Origin: Candidatus Woesearchaeota archaeon CG1_02_57_44
GTDB lineage: Archaea; Nanobdellota; Nanobdellia; Woesearchaeales; CG1-02-57-44
DNA: 39,824 nt
Reading direction: 5' to 3'
Assembly: GCA_001871415.1 (NCBI GenBank)
Contig: MNWW01000030.1
Location: 1-39,824 of the forward strand
The position numbers and the translations under genes are program-made. Below are positions 19,401 to 28,300 of the stretch, in pieces. The notes under the pieces are model-generated. The model made no database searches, was not told the origin of the DNA, and saw only the letters and a program-made list of their open reading frames with translations. Every line of letters begins with the position of its first letter. The first letter of the stretch is position 1.

Positions 19401-21421
19401 CAGGTGCTGATGGCGGAGCAGGACGCATTCTCCATTGCTGTGCCATTGCAATAATAGTTGGCCGCATAGGTCGTGGGGAGGGCGATGACACCGTACTTGT
19501 AGTTTGATCCTGCTGGTAGGAATGATTCCACGTCGAACCAGCCGAAGTCGGAGATGTTGAGACCTGACGCCTCAGCTGCCGCAACGATGCTGGCCGAGGG
19601 ACTCTCATTGACCTGCGTGTCATTCATCGCCGCCATCTGGCTGAGATTGATGGAGAAGCCCACGATAGCAAAGCTCTTATTTCCCTGCGTGATGGTGAGC
19701 GTGTAGTTGTAGAAGACCGGCGCCAGGTAGTCTGATGCTGTGCCGTCCTCCAGGGTCACGTTCATGGATTGCCCTGGTTTCTGGAAGAGGTCTGTCAGCT
19801 GGCTCGCGTTCACGGCCTGCAATTCTGCGAGCAAAGGACTGGTGCAGGTGACGCGGTTGAAGGTATCGTTGGCGCAGAGATAGACCGTATGCGAGCCTGG
19901 GCCCGTCAGGTTGCTCGTGAAATCAAGATCCACGCCCGCCACATAGGTCCCCTCACCGCCTGACCGTGCCATGGTGATTGCGCCGCTGTTCTGGCTCTCA
20001 AGCTGCCAGTGCGCGGTGATGTTGTACCACACGCTGTCGATGCTGGTATCCGACACATTCGCGATGAAGGTCACGTTGAGCGTAGTGTAGTTTGTGGCGT
20101 TAGGTGATATCTGAAGCACGGTCGGAGCTACGTCATCAAGTATGTAGTAGTAGGTCGCGTTGGACGCGCGGCCGAGCGAGTCGTTGGCTGTTATGAAGAC
20201 TGTCGTATTGTCAGCTTCTGCCCAGAGCGAGAGGTTTGCGGAAAGGGACATGGAGGTGTTACCGGAAGCGGCAAGTGCGTAACCCTGCAGGTTGCTGCCG
20301 CTGCTGTTGGTCACGTTCAGCTGGACGATGTCCAAAGCAGCGTCGCTCGCCACCATGATAAGCGAGCCGGATGTCGTGACGTAAGGAGTTGTCTGGCTCG
20401 GCGTTATCGTGGGCGCATCGTATGGCACTGCCGCGACGCTGGCGTTAGCGCCCTGATTGCCGCTGGTGTCATTGGCCGAGACGCGATAGCCGTAGCTTGC
20501 GCCGTTGGTGAGGCCGGTGTCCTGATACGTTGTCGCGCTTGTTGTGTTCAGGAGCGCCCAGGTGCCGGTGTTGTTGCTGAAGATGAGATAGTTCTCCAGG
20601 TCCGCGAAGGTGGTATCATCGGTGCTATTCGCGGGCGCTGTCCACGTGAGGTTGATGGTGGTGTTGCCCGCGGCCGCGTCCAGGCCCGTGACCACGCCAG
20701 GAGCCACATTGTCCAGCGGCGTCGCGTTATAGGCGATGACCGTGGTGTTGCGGTTGTCGGCCGTGTCATTGGCGATGACCGCGACCCAGGCCTCTGTGCC
20801 GTCAGCGAGGCCCTCCACATTCCAGGATGTCGCTGTGGTACTGCCATTGAAGGTCGCGCCCGATGTGCTGGTGAAGTTGGACGCGCTGACGTAGATGAGA
20901 TATTCGCTCAAGTCCGCCTCACTGTTTGCTGACCAGGACAGGGTGATGCGTCCGGAGCTGGTCGCGTTGTTCTGCACGCTGACGCCCGCGATGGGCGCTG
21001 GCGGAGAGTCAAAAAGCGTCAGGTTCGGCATGATGGCGTAGCCGTTGCTCACATCCGTCGCGGTCAGGGTGTAATTGGATGTGTTTGACTGGACCGGCCA
21101 GCTGTAATTGACGCTCAGGAGCACCACATCACCAGCGCCGGAGTAGTTAATGCTCCTGCGGAAGTGGAAGATAGCGGACTCGCCTGTGGGAAGCGCGCCT
21201 GACCGGTTGTCCAGCACGGTCGATGTGCCATTGTAGAAGACGACCACGGTGTAGGACGCGCCGGTGGCGTTGGAGCCATTCGCCAGGAGCACATGGCCCA
21301 TCATGGGCATCACGTTGATGGACGGCGGCGCGTCCGCGAGCACGACTGGCGCAAACAAGGCGCCAGCTACTCCTATCAACAGCACCCCAAGGAGCAAACG
21401 CTCCAACACGTATCTGCCCAT
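16484..21421 (-). CDS. Large surface protein: FN3/Ig-like repeats, Ser/Gly linker, PGF-pre-PGF domain, C-terminal TM and cytoplasmic tail
   Basis: Signal peptide; multiple FN3-like blocks (LSWSANSEADLSEYLIYVS, NLTWTAPANSTDD); poly-Ser/poly-Gly linker; YHWLHFDTSNM...VTWLNS...VELKTVIDAVTDNTVTYYADTPGFSYFAIG; TM FLVPLLLLILTSVGAGIVYV; basic tail. Confidence 0.93.
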   Translation of the reverse strand: MGRYVLERLLLGVLLIGVAGALFAPVVLADAPPSINVMPMMGHVLLANGSNATGASYTVVVFYNGTSTVLDNRSGALPTGESAIFHFRRSINYSGAGDVVLLSVNYSWPVQSNTSNYTLTATDVSNGYAIMPNLTLFDSPPAPIAGVSVQNNATSSGRITLSWSANSEADLSEYLIYVSASNFTSTSGATFNGSTTATSWNVEGLADGTEAWVAVIANDTADNRNTTVIAYNATPLDNVAPGVVTGLDAAAGNTTINLTWTAPANSTDDTTFADLENYLIFSNNTGTWALLNTTSATTYQDTGLTNGASYGYRVSANDTSGNQGANASVAAVPYDAPTITPSQTTPYVTTSGSLIMVASDAALDIVQLNVTNSSGSNLQGYALAASGNTSMSLSANLSLWAEADNTTVFITANDSLGRASNATYYYILDDVAPTVLQISPNATNYTTLNVTFIANVSDTSIDSVWYNITAHWQLESQNSGAITMARSGGEGTYVAGVDLDFTSNLTGPGSHTVYLCANDTFNRVTCTSPLLAELQAVNASQLTDLFQKPGQSMNVTLEDGTASDYLAPVFYNYTLTITQGNKSFAIVGFSINLSQMAAMNDTQVNESPSASIVAAAEASGLNISDFGWFDVESFLPAGSNYKYGVIALPTTYAANYYCNGTAMENASCSAISTCSATVNISSHVSIIGTDSACYEVSGSSTVIYADHFSGAFGASDITSPIVNFTLPLNASYVNSTVNITVAWNITEAYFSSAWLSNGTGNAGGNITLAGQHGQLLLNVSAAGTYTLTIFANDTSGNMGNASVALYVDTTSPNTTASSAGEARWQSAAYNVTISPSDDLQVNLTYYRLDSDSWSNSSASGAGSIVVLINTTGNHSVYYYSVDQAGNAQSTRNITALLDLTAPVPVLVTPANASTSVAVGTIISVFFNETSMNTSVLPSFSVLSLNTSQLWRGNVSWNASNQSIFIPWAWLGYDQLIQVNVTGAKDLAGNTMSPYNWTFATASLDTDGDGNPDYNETDADNDGLNDTGDYLIGNASSINTNVPLNITLNASGNLSEAFGGNLNVTFTADNQTLVQFNYTFTNTTKLVLRNLTFKKDENTSRGGSIIIRGLEAPGKTIYVTNATGAQGVCIKDSPDVQSVADISKDCDGAYETFVVCPGSTGQYACAYNGTRLRITGLNHSGVVQANDTVAPYVQSQDPYTSTNTASVITFQVNENSTCRYETGAGVAYGIMDNYFDTANNISFNATVSTPVSGNYVYYVRCQDWHGNAMTSDYEYNLSVTITSSSSSSSSSAAGGGGGGGGDSAAPTKTSQIWAAIAAGEQKSMTLAIAPIPVSRVEFTPNESVVNGKLTISAIGKPSSLDAPAEPLYHWLHFDTSNMGSFSAVRIYFRVNVTWLNSVGLRNGDVSLYRNVNGAWVELKTVIDAVTDNTVTYYADTPGFSYFAIGKESKATVSLPTQDDGSITAALTPETTSAEQTAVDIGSASGAEVGSASDTAPTNESRGAAQGQSLPALKPRGFLVPLLLLILTSVGAGIVYVRAHPLMQRPKRAMEHHDHPVVQQAQDELARYMLTHLQAGHSLREIRQHLLSHGWHKKDIDHVIKERLLKPQAKPMLEPIAQAQVQPSVAASGTATAPVRSARSRQKSRAR

Positions 21422-21515
21422 GACCTGAAGACCCCACTGCCCTTCGCCGCCCCTGATGCCTCTGCTGCATCACTGCGCGCAGATCACGACAGGCGGCGAG
21501 GCCCTTGCCTTGCCC

Positions 21516-23069
21516 TCATCCATACGACCAGGAATCATTCTGGCTGGTGCGTATCCAATAGCCCACTCCGGGCTCCACATCCGCGAAGCCGTCAAAGGAG
21601 CCGAGTATCTTGATATTCGTCTCCCAGCTGCTGCTGGACGTGTTGTAGCGCCAGAGACTGACATAGCCGGACACGTCCGCAAATACTGATGAGACTGTCG
21701 CGCTCGACGCCTGGCTATAGCCGACCATAGTCCAGGTCGCGACAAGAGAGACGTTCTGGCTCTGCTGCGTGCCGCTCACGGTCAACGTGCCGGGGCTGAG
21801 CATCTTTATCCAGTAGCCCTTGCCGATCTCAAGCACCTGCAGCTCGCCGTCCAGGATGCCCAGGCCGGACAGGTAGGTCGATGACTGCCAGCCCTGCCTG
21901 CTCGTGTTCCACCAGTAGAGGACCGTATAGTTGAGGCCGGTGAGGATGGTCTGCGCGCCCGAGGCGCTCGGCTGCAGCGGCAGGGAGAACAGGTTCCATC
22001 CTGCCGAGAGGTTGATGCTTGATGACAGCGTGGTGATGGAGCCGTTCACCTGTGTGCTGTTGCGCGAGATATGCCCCGCGTCATCATACGCGAAGACCTG
22101 AAAGTAGTAGGTATATCCGGTCAGGCCGGTATGATCGTGGGTGAGGGTCGCATTGGACGTGTTGGCGATATTGACCCAGTTGCTTGGCACCTGGGGCGGG
22201 CTTGTCGCGTTGGGCGTCGTGGTGTTGGCCATGTAGAGCATATAGCCCATGACATCGGCCGTCGATGTGCTGTCATTGTTGCTTGTGACCGCGCTCCACG
22301 TCAAGGTGATGGTGCTGGCGGAGACTGACGCAGAGAGATTGGCCACGCTCTCGGGCGCCAGGACATCAGCGACCACTCCTGCCACCGGGATGACGGACGC
22401 GTTATAATTGCCCTCCGCGTCCTGCGGGGCTATGGCGTACCAGTACGTGGCATCACTGGTGAGGCCGCTGTCCGTGTAGTTGTCGTCCGTGGTGTTGGCG
22501 ATGTTGCTCGCGGACGCTGTCGAGGAGAAGTTTGATTGGCTGCGATAGACGCGGTACAGGGCGAGGTCTGATTCTGACGACGCGCTCCAGGAGACATTGA
22601 GCTGTGTCTGCCCTGCGACTGATGCGACCGCCAGGCCAGCCACCTGCGCCGGCGGGAAGTTGAAGAGCGTCAGGTTGAGCATGATAGCATAGCCATTGCT
22701 CACGTCCGCGGCCGTGATGGTGTAATTGGACTGGTTGCGCTGGTAGGGGAAACTTGTGTTGACCACCAGGATGACCGTGTCATTCTCCGCGCTGTAGTTG
22801 AGGTTGAGACTGAAGTGATAGATTGAGCCGCCGCCCGTCGGCAATGTCCCGGCCCTGGCATCCAGGACCGTGCTGCTGCCGTTATAGTAGACCGTCACGT
22901 TGTAGCTCGCGCCTGTCGCATTGCTCCCGTTAGAAAGCAGCACATGCGCCTTGACAGGCAGCTGGTTGATGCTCGGCGGGCCGTCAGCTAACGCGACCCC
23001 CAGGAGGGCCATGGCCAAAACCGCCACCAGCACAGCCATCGCTGCATTGCCTTTGCCGACCCGTCCCAT
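21516..23069 (-). CDS. Secreted surface protein, N-terminal paralog of the 1645-aa protein, with two FN3-like domains and C-terminal GWN/GYWI repeats
   Basis: N-terminal block aligns with the neighbouring 1645-aa protein; TATA TTTATAAG at ~23093-23100 lies only ~10 nt from the ORF-track ATG (23087), so the second ATG at 23069 fits a leaderless start better. Confidence 0.9.
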   Translation of the reverse strand: MGRVGKGNAAMAVLVAVLAMALLGVALADGPPSINQLPVKAHVLLSNGSNATGASYNVTVYYNGSSTVLDARAGTLPTGGGSIYHFSLNLNYSAENDTVILVVNTSFPYQRNQSNYTITAADVSNGYAIMLNLTLFNFPPAQVAGLAVASVAGQTQLNVSWSASSESDLALYRVYRSQSNFSSTASASNIANTTDDNYTDSGLTSDATYWYAIAPQDAEGNYNASVIPVAGVVADVLAPESVANLSASVSASTITLTWSAVTSNNDSTSTADVMGYMLYMANTTTPNATSPPQVPSNWVNIANTSNATLTHDHTGLTGYTYYFQVFAYDDAGHISRNSTQVNGSITTLSSSINLSAGWNLFSLPLQPSASGAQTILTGLNYTVLYWWNTSRQGWQSSTYLSGLGILDGELQVLEIGKGYWIKMLSPGTLTVSGTQQSQNVSLVATWTMVGYSQASSATVSSVFADVSGYVSLWRYNTSSSSWETNIKILGSFDGFADVEPGVGYWIRTSQNDSWSYG

Positions 23070-23172
23070 AGTGCTTTTCGTACCCATCTGCCTTATAAAC
23101 CTTGCTCCTCATCCACTGTGCCTGAAAGGCCCCTGCTCCCGGGCGTCCTCACAACCTTGATCGCGCCCATCT

Positions 23173-24072
23173 TCATCGGAAGTAATCGCGCTTCATCCTG
23201 CGGTCATTGATGATGTAGCCACCGACCAGGCCTGCGGTCAGGGCCGCTATAGCAATGAAGACTATCCATCCAGTGCCGCTCTGCGGCGGCGCCATGATAT
23301 CATCGGCGTTAGGAGGATGCTTCGCGTCCTCCGTGGGTTCCGCCGCCGCATCCGTGGCCTGAGCGCCGCCCGCAGCCCCATCACCTGAGCCTCCGCTGGC
23401 ATCCACCTGCGTGTCCGCGGATGCGTCTGCGGCTGTGGAGCCATCCTGCAGGGCATCAGCGTCCGGGTCAGCATCGGTCGCGGGGGGCATGTAGGCCGTC
23501 GTCGACCCACCTGAAGTTGCCGATGAGCCGGATGACGCATCGCCAGAGGAAGATCCTGACGAGCCGTCGAACGGCGCGCTGTCTCCGGACGTGTCATCGC
23601 GGCCTGACACTGCCTGACCGACGCTGATATCAAGCGTATGCTCGGTTCCCGATGCGCCGATGGTCACCGGGTTCTCGTTGATCGCCTGCCCGTCCACCGT
23701 GATGGTTGCCTGCATGCCCTCGGTCAGCGTGCTGTTGAGCTGGAAGTACAGGAAGTACTGGTCAAACTGCATATCGCCCATGGTGTAGCGGGAGACTTGC
23801 GCGCCATCGACCTTGGCGATGATCACCGCGCCCGAGTCCTGCGTCAATGCTGCTCCGTCGACCGTCACGGTGCCTCGCAGCATGTGCGGTATGGCAGGAG
23901 GGGATGACGGCGCTGCGCTCACCGCCTGCATCGGCAAGGTGAGCAGCAGCATCGGTAGCGTGAGCAGCAGCATCGGTATCACGAGCATCAGCTTCGAGGC
24001 GAGGACCGCACCCGCACGCGCGCACGCAGGCCCCCGGAGGGCTGAAGAATCATCGCGTCTCATCGTGGTCAC
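23173..24072 (-). CDS. Membrane-anchored surface protein with beta-domain, low-complexity Ser/Gly/Asp/Ala stalk and C-terminal TM
   Basis: Hydrophobic N-terminus; LRGTVTVDGAALTQDSGAVIIAKVDG...EGMQATITVDGQAINENPVTIGASGTEHTLDISV; long stalk; TM GWIVFIAIAALTAGLVGGYII followed by NDRRMKRDYFR. Confidence 0.85.
   Translation of the reverse strand: MTTMRRDDSSALRGPACARAGAVLASKLMLVIPMLLLTLPMLLLTLPMQAVSAAPSSPPAIPHMLRGTVTVDGAALTQDSGAVIIAKVDGAQVSRYTMGDMQFDQYFLYFQLNSTLTEGMQATITVDGQAINENPVTIGASGTEHTLDISVGQAVSGRDDTSGDSAPFDGSSGSSSGDASSGSSATSGGSTTAYMPPATDADPDADALQDGSTAADASADTQVDASGGSGDGAAGGAQATDAAAEPTEDAKHPPNADDIMAPPQSGTGWIVFIAIAALTAGLVGGYIINDRRMKRDYFR
23939..23980 (-). repeat. Two tandem 21-bp units encoding duplicated hydrophobic heptapeptide of a signal sequence
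   Basis: gtgagcagcagcatcggta[g/t]c twice in succession; encodes IPMLLLTLPMLLLTLP on the minus strand. Confidence 0.8.
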
Positions 24073-25394
24073 CAGCTCACCGTCCAGTTGTCCGCAGCAT
24101 CAGCCGCTACATAATATGCGCGACCAGGAGTCATGAGATTGAGCGTGTTGAGGAACGAGAGCCCTGCGGAGTCGTACCAATACCAGCTGCCGGCCGCATA
24201 CGACCACACATAATAGCGCTGCGATACACTGCCAAACGCGCTCGCCATGCCGACCGTGGCATTCGCGTTGTATCCGAGCAGTTGGTAGGATGTGGCGAGC
24301 GGGACTGTCACGGAGAGATTCGTGCCGTTCACGAGCAGGGTCTGCGCGTTGCTGTCATTGACATAGAGCCAGTACCCATAGCCGGGCTGCAATGCCGCGA
24401 GGGTCCCGCCGGAGCCAGGGATGAAGTACTGCCACGATCCATTATAGGCCCAGACATAAGAATAATTGCTCCCCAGGCTCGCGAATGCGTAGGAGGGAGT
24501 CATGTTGGTCAGGTTGAGCGGGATGCTCAGCGCGTTCCATCCCGGTTGCAGGGTCGTGGTGAAGGGCGTCAGATTCGCGCCCGCGTCCTGCACCTGCGCC
24601 TCGCTGCTGTTGGACACCGTGGCATTGCGCCAATCCCTCACCGTAACATCAGCACTCACGCCTGCGACGCTCACGTTGAACCAGCAGGAGTCATTGCCCT
24701 GCACGAGCGTCCATGACGTGGAGGTCACGGCATTGTTGTTGATCGCGCCCATGTCATTCTGCTGGCTCTTGAGATCTCCCGTGATGACGCATTCGCTGGA
24801 AGGGATGGACAGGTTGGCAGTCACCGCGCCCAGGTTGCCTCCTGCGGTGATGCTCGCGGTGACCGTGAATGCGCTTCCCAGTGCCTTCTGGCTGGAGGCG
24901 CTCAGCTCCAGGTTCTTGATGCTGATGACATTGACCTGCGCGCTTGCGGCGGTGGTGTCAGATGTCGTGTCCATGAGGATGGAGCTGAACTGGTGCACGC
25001 CAGAGGTCGTTGGTGTGATGCCGGTGAACGAAGCGGTCGTGGTCGCTCCTGCCGCAATGCTGCTCGAGAATCCTGATCCCGCAAAGCTGGCCGCATTCGC
25101 CCAGGAGCCGCTGGTATAGAGGCTGACTGAATTGAGCGTCTCGGTGCTCGAGCCGGTGTTCTGGATAGCTGCCTCGCAGGTCAGCGAGCCCTGGTTCTCC
25201 ACGGTGATGGTGCCGGACTCAGAGTTGCAGGTGAAGGTGGTGACCTGCAGGGCCGCACGCGCCGCCAGCGGGAGCAGCGAGAGGGCCAGGAGCGCCACTA
25301 TCATCATCCCCGCCGGCCGTGCTGCCACGCGCAGCCAAGCCTGTCTCCAGGCCTGTCGCCTGCCCGCCTTGCTGCGCATCTGCTCATGCATCAT
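24069..25394 (-). CDS. Secreted surface protein with CARDB-like domains and C-terminal GWN/GYW repeats
   Basis: Signal peptide; ITVENQGSLTCEAAIQNTGSSTETLNSVSLY; LQPGWNALSIPL...LQPGYGYWLYV. ATG at 25394 forms a 4-nt ATGA overlap with the upstream stop codon. Confidence 0.88.
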   Translation of the reverse strand: MMHEQMRSKAGRRQAWRQAWLRVAARPAGMMIVALLALSLLPLAARAALQVTTFTCNSESGTITVENQGSLTCEAAIQNTGSSTETLNSVSLYTSGSWANAASFAGSGFSSSIAAGATTTASFTGITPTTSGVHQFSSILMDTTSDTTAASAQVNVISIKNLELSASSQKALGSAFTVTASITAGGNLGAVTANLSIPSSECVITGDLKSQQNDMGAINNNAVTSTSWTLVQGNDSCWFNVSVAGVSADVTVRDWRNATVSNSSEAQVQDAGANLTPFTTTLQPGWNALSIPLNLTNMTPSYAFASLGSNYSYVWAYNGSWQYFIPGSGGTLAALQPGYGYWLYVNDSNAQTLLVNGTNLSVTVPLATSYQLLGYNANATVGMASAFGSVSQRYYVWSYAAGSWYWYDSAGLSFLNTLNLMTPGRAYYVAADAADNWTVSW

Positions 25395-28300
25395 GGACCA
25401 CCCATGCTCGCGTTGAACCAGTTCTCCCATGACACGGCCAGCACGGTCGCCTGCGTCGCGTTCACCCAGGAAGACGCCATGGTGCCATTGATGCGGCCGC
25501 GATACCAGGACGCGGAGCCGCCCGTGTCAGCCAGCCCCTCTGTGGTGATAGCGTCCGCCCCGAGGCTGATGCTCTTGGCAGCGCCAAAGACCACTGCCTC
25601 GCGGAAGATAATCGCGTCCGCCTGCACGGGGAATGCCAGCGAGCTGTTGACGGTCAGGTTGATGGCCGTGTGGTTGAATGACGTGTCAGGATTGGTCACG
25701 TTGACCACACCTGCCGCCACGATATCTATCGGCACGAGAGAGACGTTCAGGAATGGCGCCTGCCCATCCACGGTGAAGCGCGCGCGCACCACGCTCATGT
25801 TCGTATAGGTCACATTGAGCTCCACGACACCCTGCGCTTCTACCTGAATCCTGAAGGTCCCGTTGCCATCAGCATTCACCATGGTATCGCGCCAGCTGAT
25901 GTTGCCGGCCATAGGATTGCCCTCGAGCCTCACCTCACCGGTCACGTTCACGGACTGCTGGCCCTGCCCGCCGGAGAGGTTGACCGTGAAGGTCACATTG
26001 GTGTAGGCCGACGGGTATTGCAGCGGCTGTGCGTCCTCGCCGCCGAGCCAGAGAACCGCCACGTGCGCGCCATCGGCCAATGAGGTCAGGTTGAAGGTGG
26101 CATTCATCACAGAGCTGTTGCGCACGGCCTGCGCGTCCACGCGCAGGAACACGGCGGAGACCAGCGTCAGGTTGCCCGTGGCATTGTAGATGAGGGTCAC
26201 ATTGTCCTGCCCGCTGAGGATCGCGCCCTCTGCGGGGTACGCGATGCTGATATTGGGCGGTGGCAGGACCGGGCCGGCGATGCTGACCGTGAAGCTCACA
26301 TTGCCGTACTGATCGACACCACCCAGCGGCGACCAGCCGCTGTCCGCGAGCCACGCATGCAGGACGTGCGCGCCCGGCGACGCGGTGAAGCTCTGGTTCC
26401 CGGACGCGTTCGTCGAGACATTCATCTGCTCATCGCTGTCCAGGCGGAGGATGACGCCTTGCGCCTGAGACGCATTGCCCGTCACGTTCCATACCGCGTT
26501 GACATCCACCGAAGAGATGCTCTGCCCCTCTGTCGGATAGCTTATCGAGATGTTGACCGGCGGCTGCGCTCCAGAACCCGCATCGCCCGACGCGTTCACG
26601 ACGAAGGTACGGTTGCGATACATCGGAAAGTCCGTGAACCTGACGCCATCCGGGTCCAGCAGCCATCCATGGATGACGTGCTCGCCGTCCGAGAGGCCGG
26701 TGAAGGTGTGGGCCTGCGTCACGTTCTCTTCGCTGAAATTGATCTCCTGCCCGGAGTCCATGCGCAAGGTCACCCCCGAGATGTTCTCGGCCGGGCCATC
26801 GCGATGGTAGCGGATGGTGACGGTGCTGTTCTGATAGGTCATGGGAGGGCCCTCCGGAGGCTCCTCGAACTGCAGCGAGAGCCCGCCGTCACCCATGGGA
26901 GGCATGGCGCCTCCACCCAGCAGGGTGCAGTTGCCTGTTGTGCCGATGACCTCGAAGGCGATGTTCCTCATCTGGAAGTTACGGTCCTTGTCCTCGCAGC
27001 GCACGGTCAAGGTCATGTTGTCATCACAGATCTCCGGCTGGCGGTGATGGAAGAACAGGGGGTTATCGTCCTGCGGCCAGAGCGGCTGGAAGCGATAGTA
27101 CGTCTGGTTCAGGTTCGTGATGAAGTATCCACACATCACCTTCTTGTCGGTGCTGACATTGATATCAAGACTGCCGTTGACCGGCAGGGACACCGTGCTG
27201 GCATTGAGCGGGAAATCGATGGTGACCACCGGCGGCGTGCGGTCCGTGGTACGGAAGTAGCCACGTATCGTGCCGCTGCCGCCTGTCGAAGCGTTGCGCA
27301 CGCTGAGACGCACGGCATACTCACCCTGCACCCACTGGCCATCAGGCACGATCACCAGATAGTCACCACTGCTCATGTTGGCATCCGCGCTGCCGGTTAT
27401 GGTCCAGCCGTACGCATCAGCATAGGAACGGCAGAAATCCTGGAAGCACGAAGGATCTGGCGCCGCTATCTGCACGCCGGTCACCTCGCCAGCCGCTTCC
27501 TGCCCATTGGCGTCAAAGAGCCAGACCTGCAGAGAAGCGTTCTCCGTGACACCCGGCTCATAGTAGCCCTGGAACTGGCTGTTGGCCGGGAACATGTTCC
27601 CCCAGTAGGACTGGCGGACCTGGAAGTTTATCCACTGGCTCGCCTCAAAGGTGCTTGTCGCATCATCCACTTCGCTGAACATGGTCTGCAGGCTGCTCCA
27701 TCCCTCAGGCCATCCCCCTGCCGGAGGGACAACGGTCACATTGGCCGTGTCCGTTATCTGGCAGTTGCCCTGCGCTGAGCAACCCTGCACATAGAACTGC
27801 ACATCGCCTATCCTGCTGTCATAGGACCAGATGCGGGAGAGATTGGCCTGGACCCCTGACTGAAGCATGATCTGATCCTGGGCGCTTGACAGCGCCACGG
27901 TGATAGAGACATTGCCGGCGGTCGTGACGCCGGGCGTATTGGTCTGCACATTGACAAGGGCGGACTGCACCTGAAAATTAAGCCACGCCTGCGAAGTATC
28001 GCCCGTGTCGTCATTGCGGATGATGATGGTGATATCATTGTTGCCAAGAGGCCACTTGCCGCCTGCCAGCGATGCGGGCGTGATGTTCACCTGCACCTTC
28101 GAGCCGTCGAAAACCCCCGCAGGGGTGAAATTCGTGATCAGGTCAGGCTGGCCCATGCCCCAGTTGTTGCGCTGCACGGCCTGGATGGAATAGTTGCCCA
28201 GCAGCACCGTGCCCGGACCGGCAGGGTCATTGATGGTGAGATTCCTCCCCACGATAGCGGTCCTTCCCACCTGCTCGAACATCCAGCCCATATTGACGCT

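Noticed and set aside
26357-27778. 473-aa plus-strand ORF inside the giant surface gene
   Set aside because: Antisense shadow of a clearly coding minus-strand frame in high-GC DNA; composition (Arg/His/Val rich) and lack of recognisable motifs argue against it.
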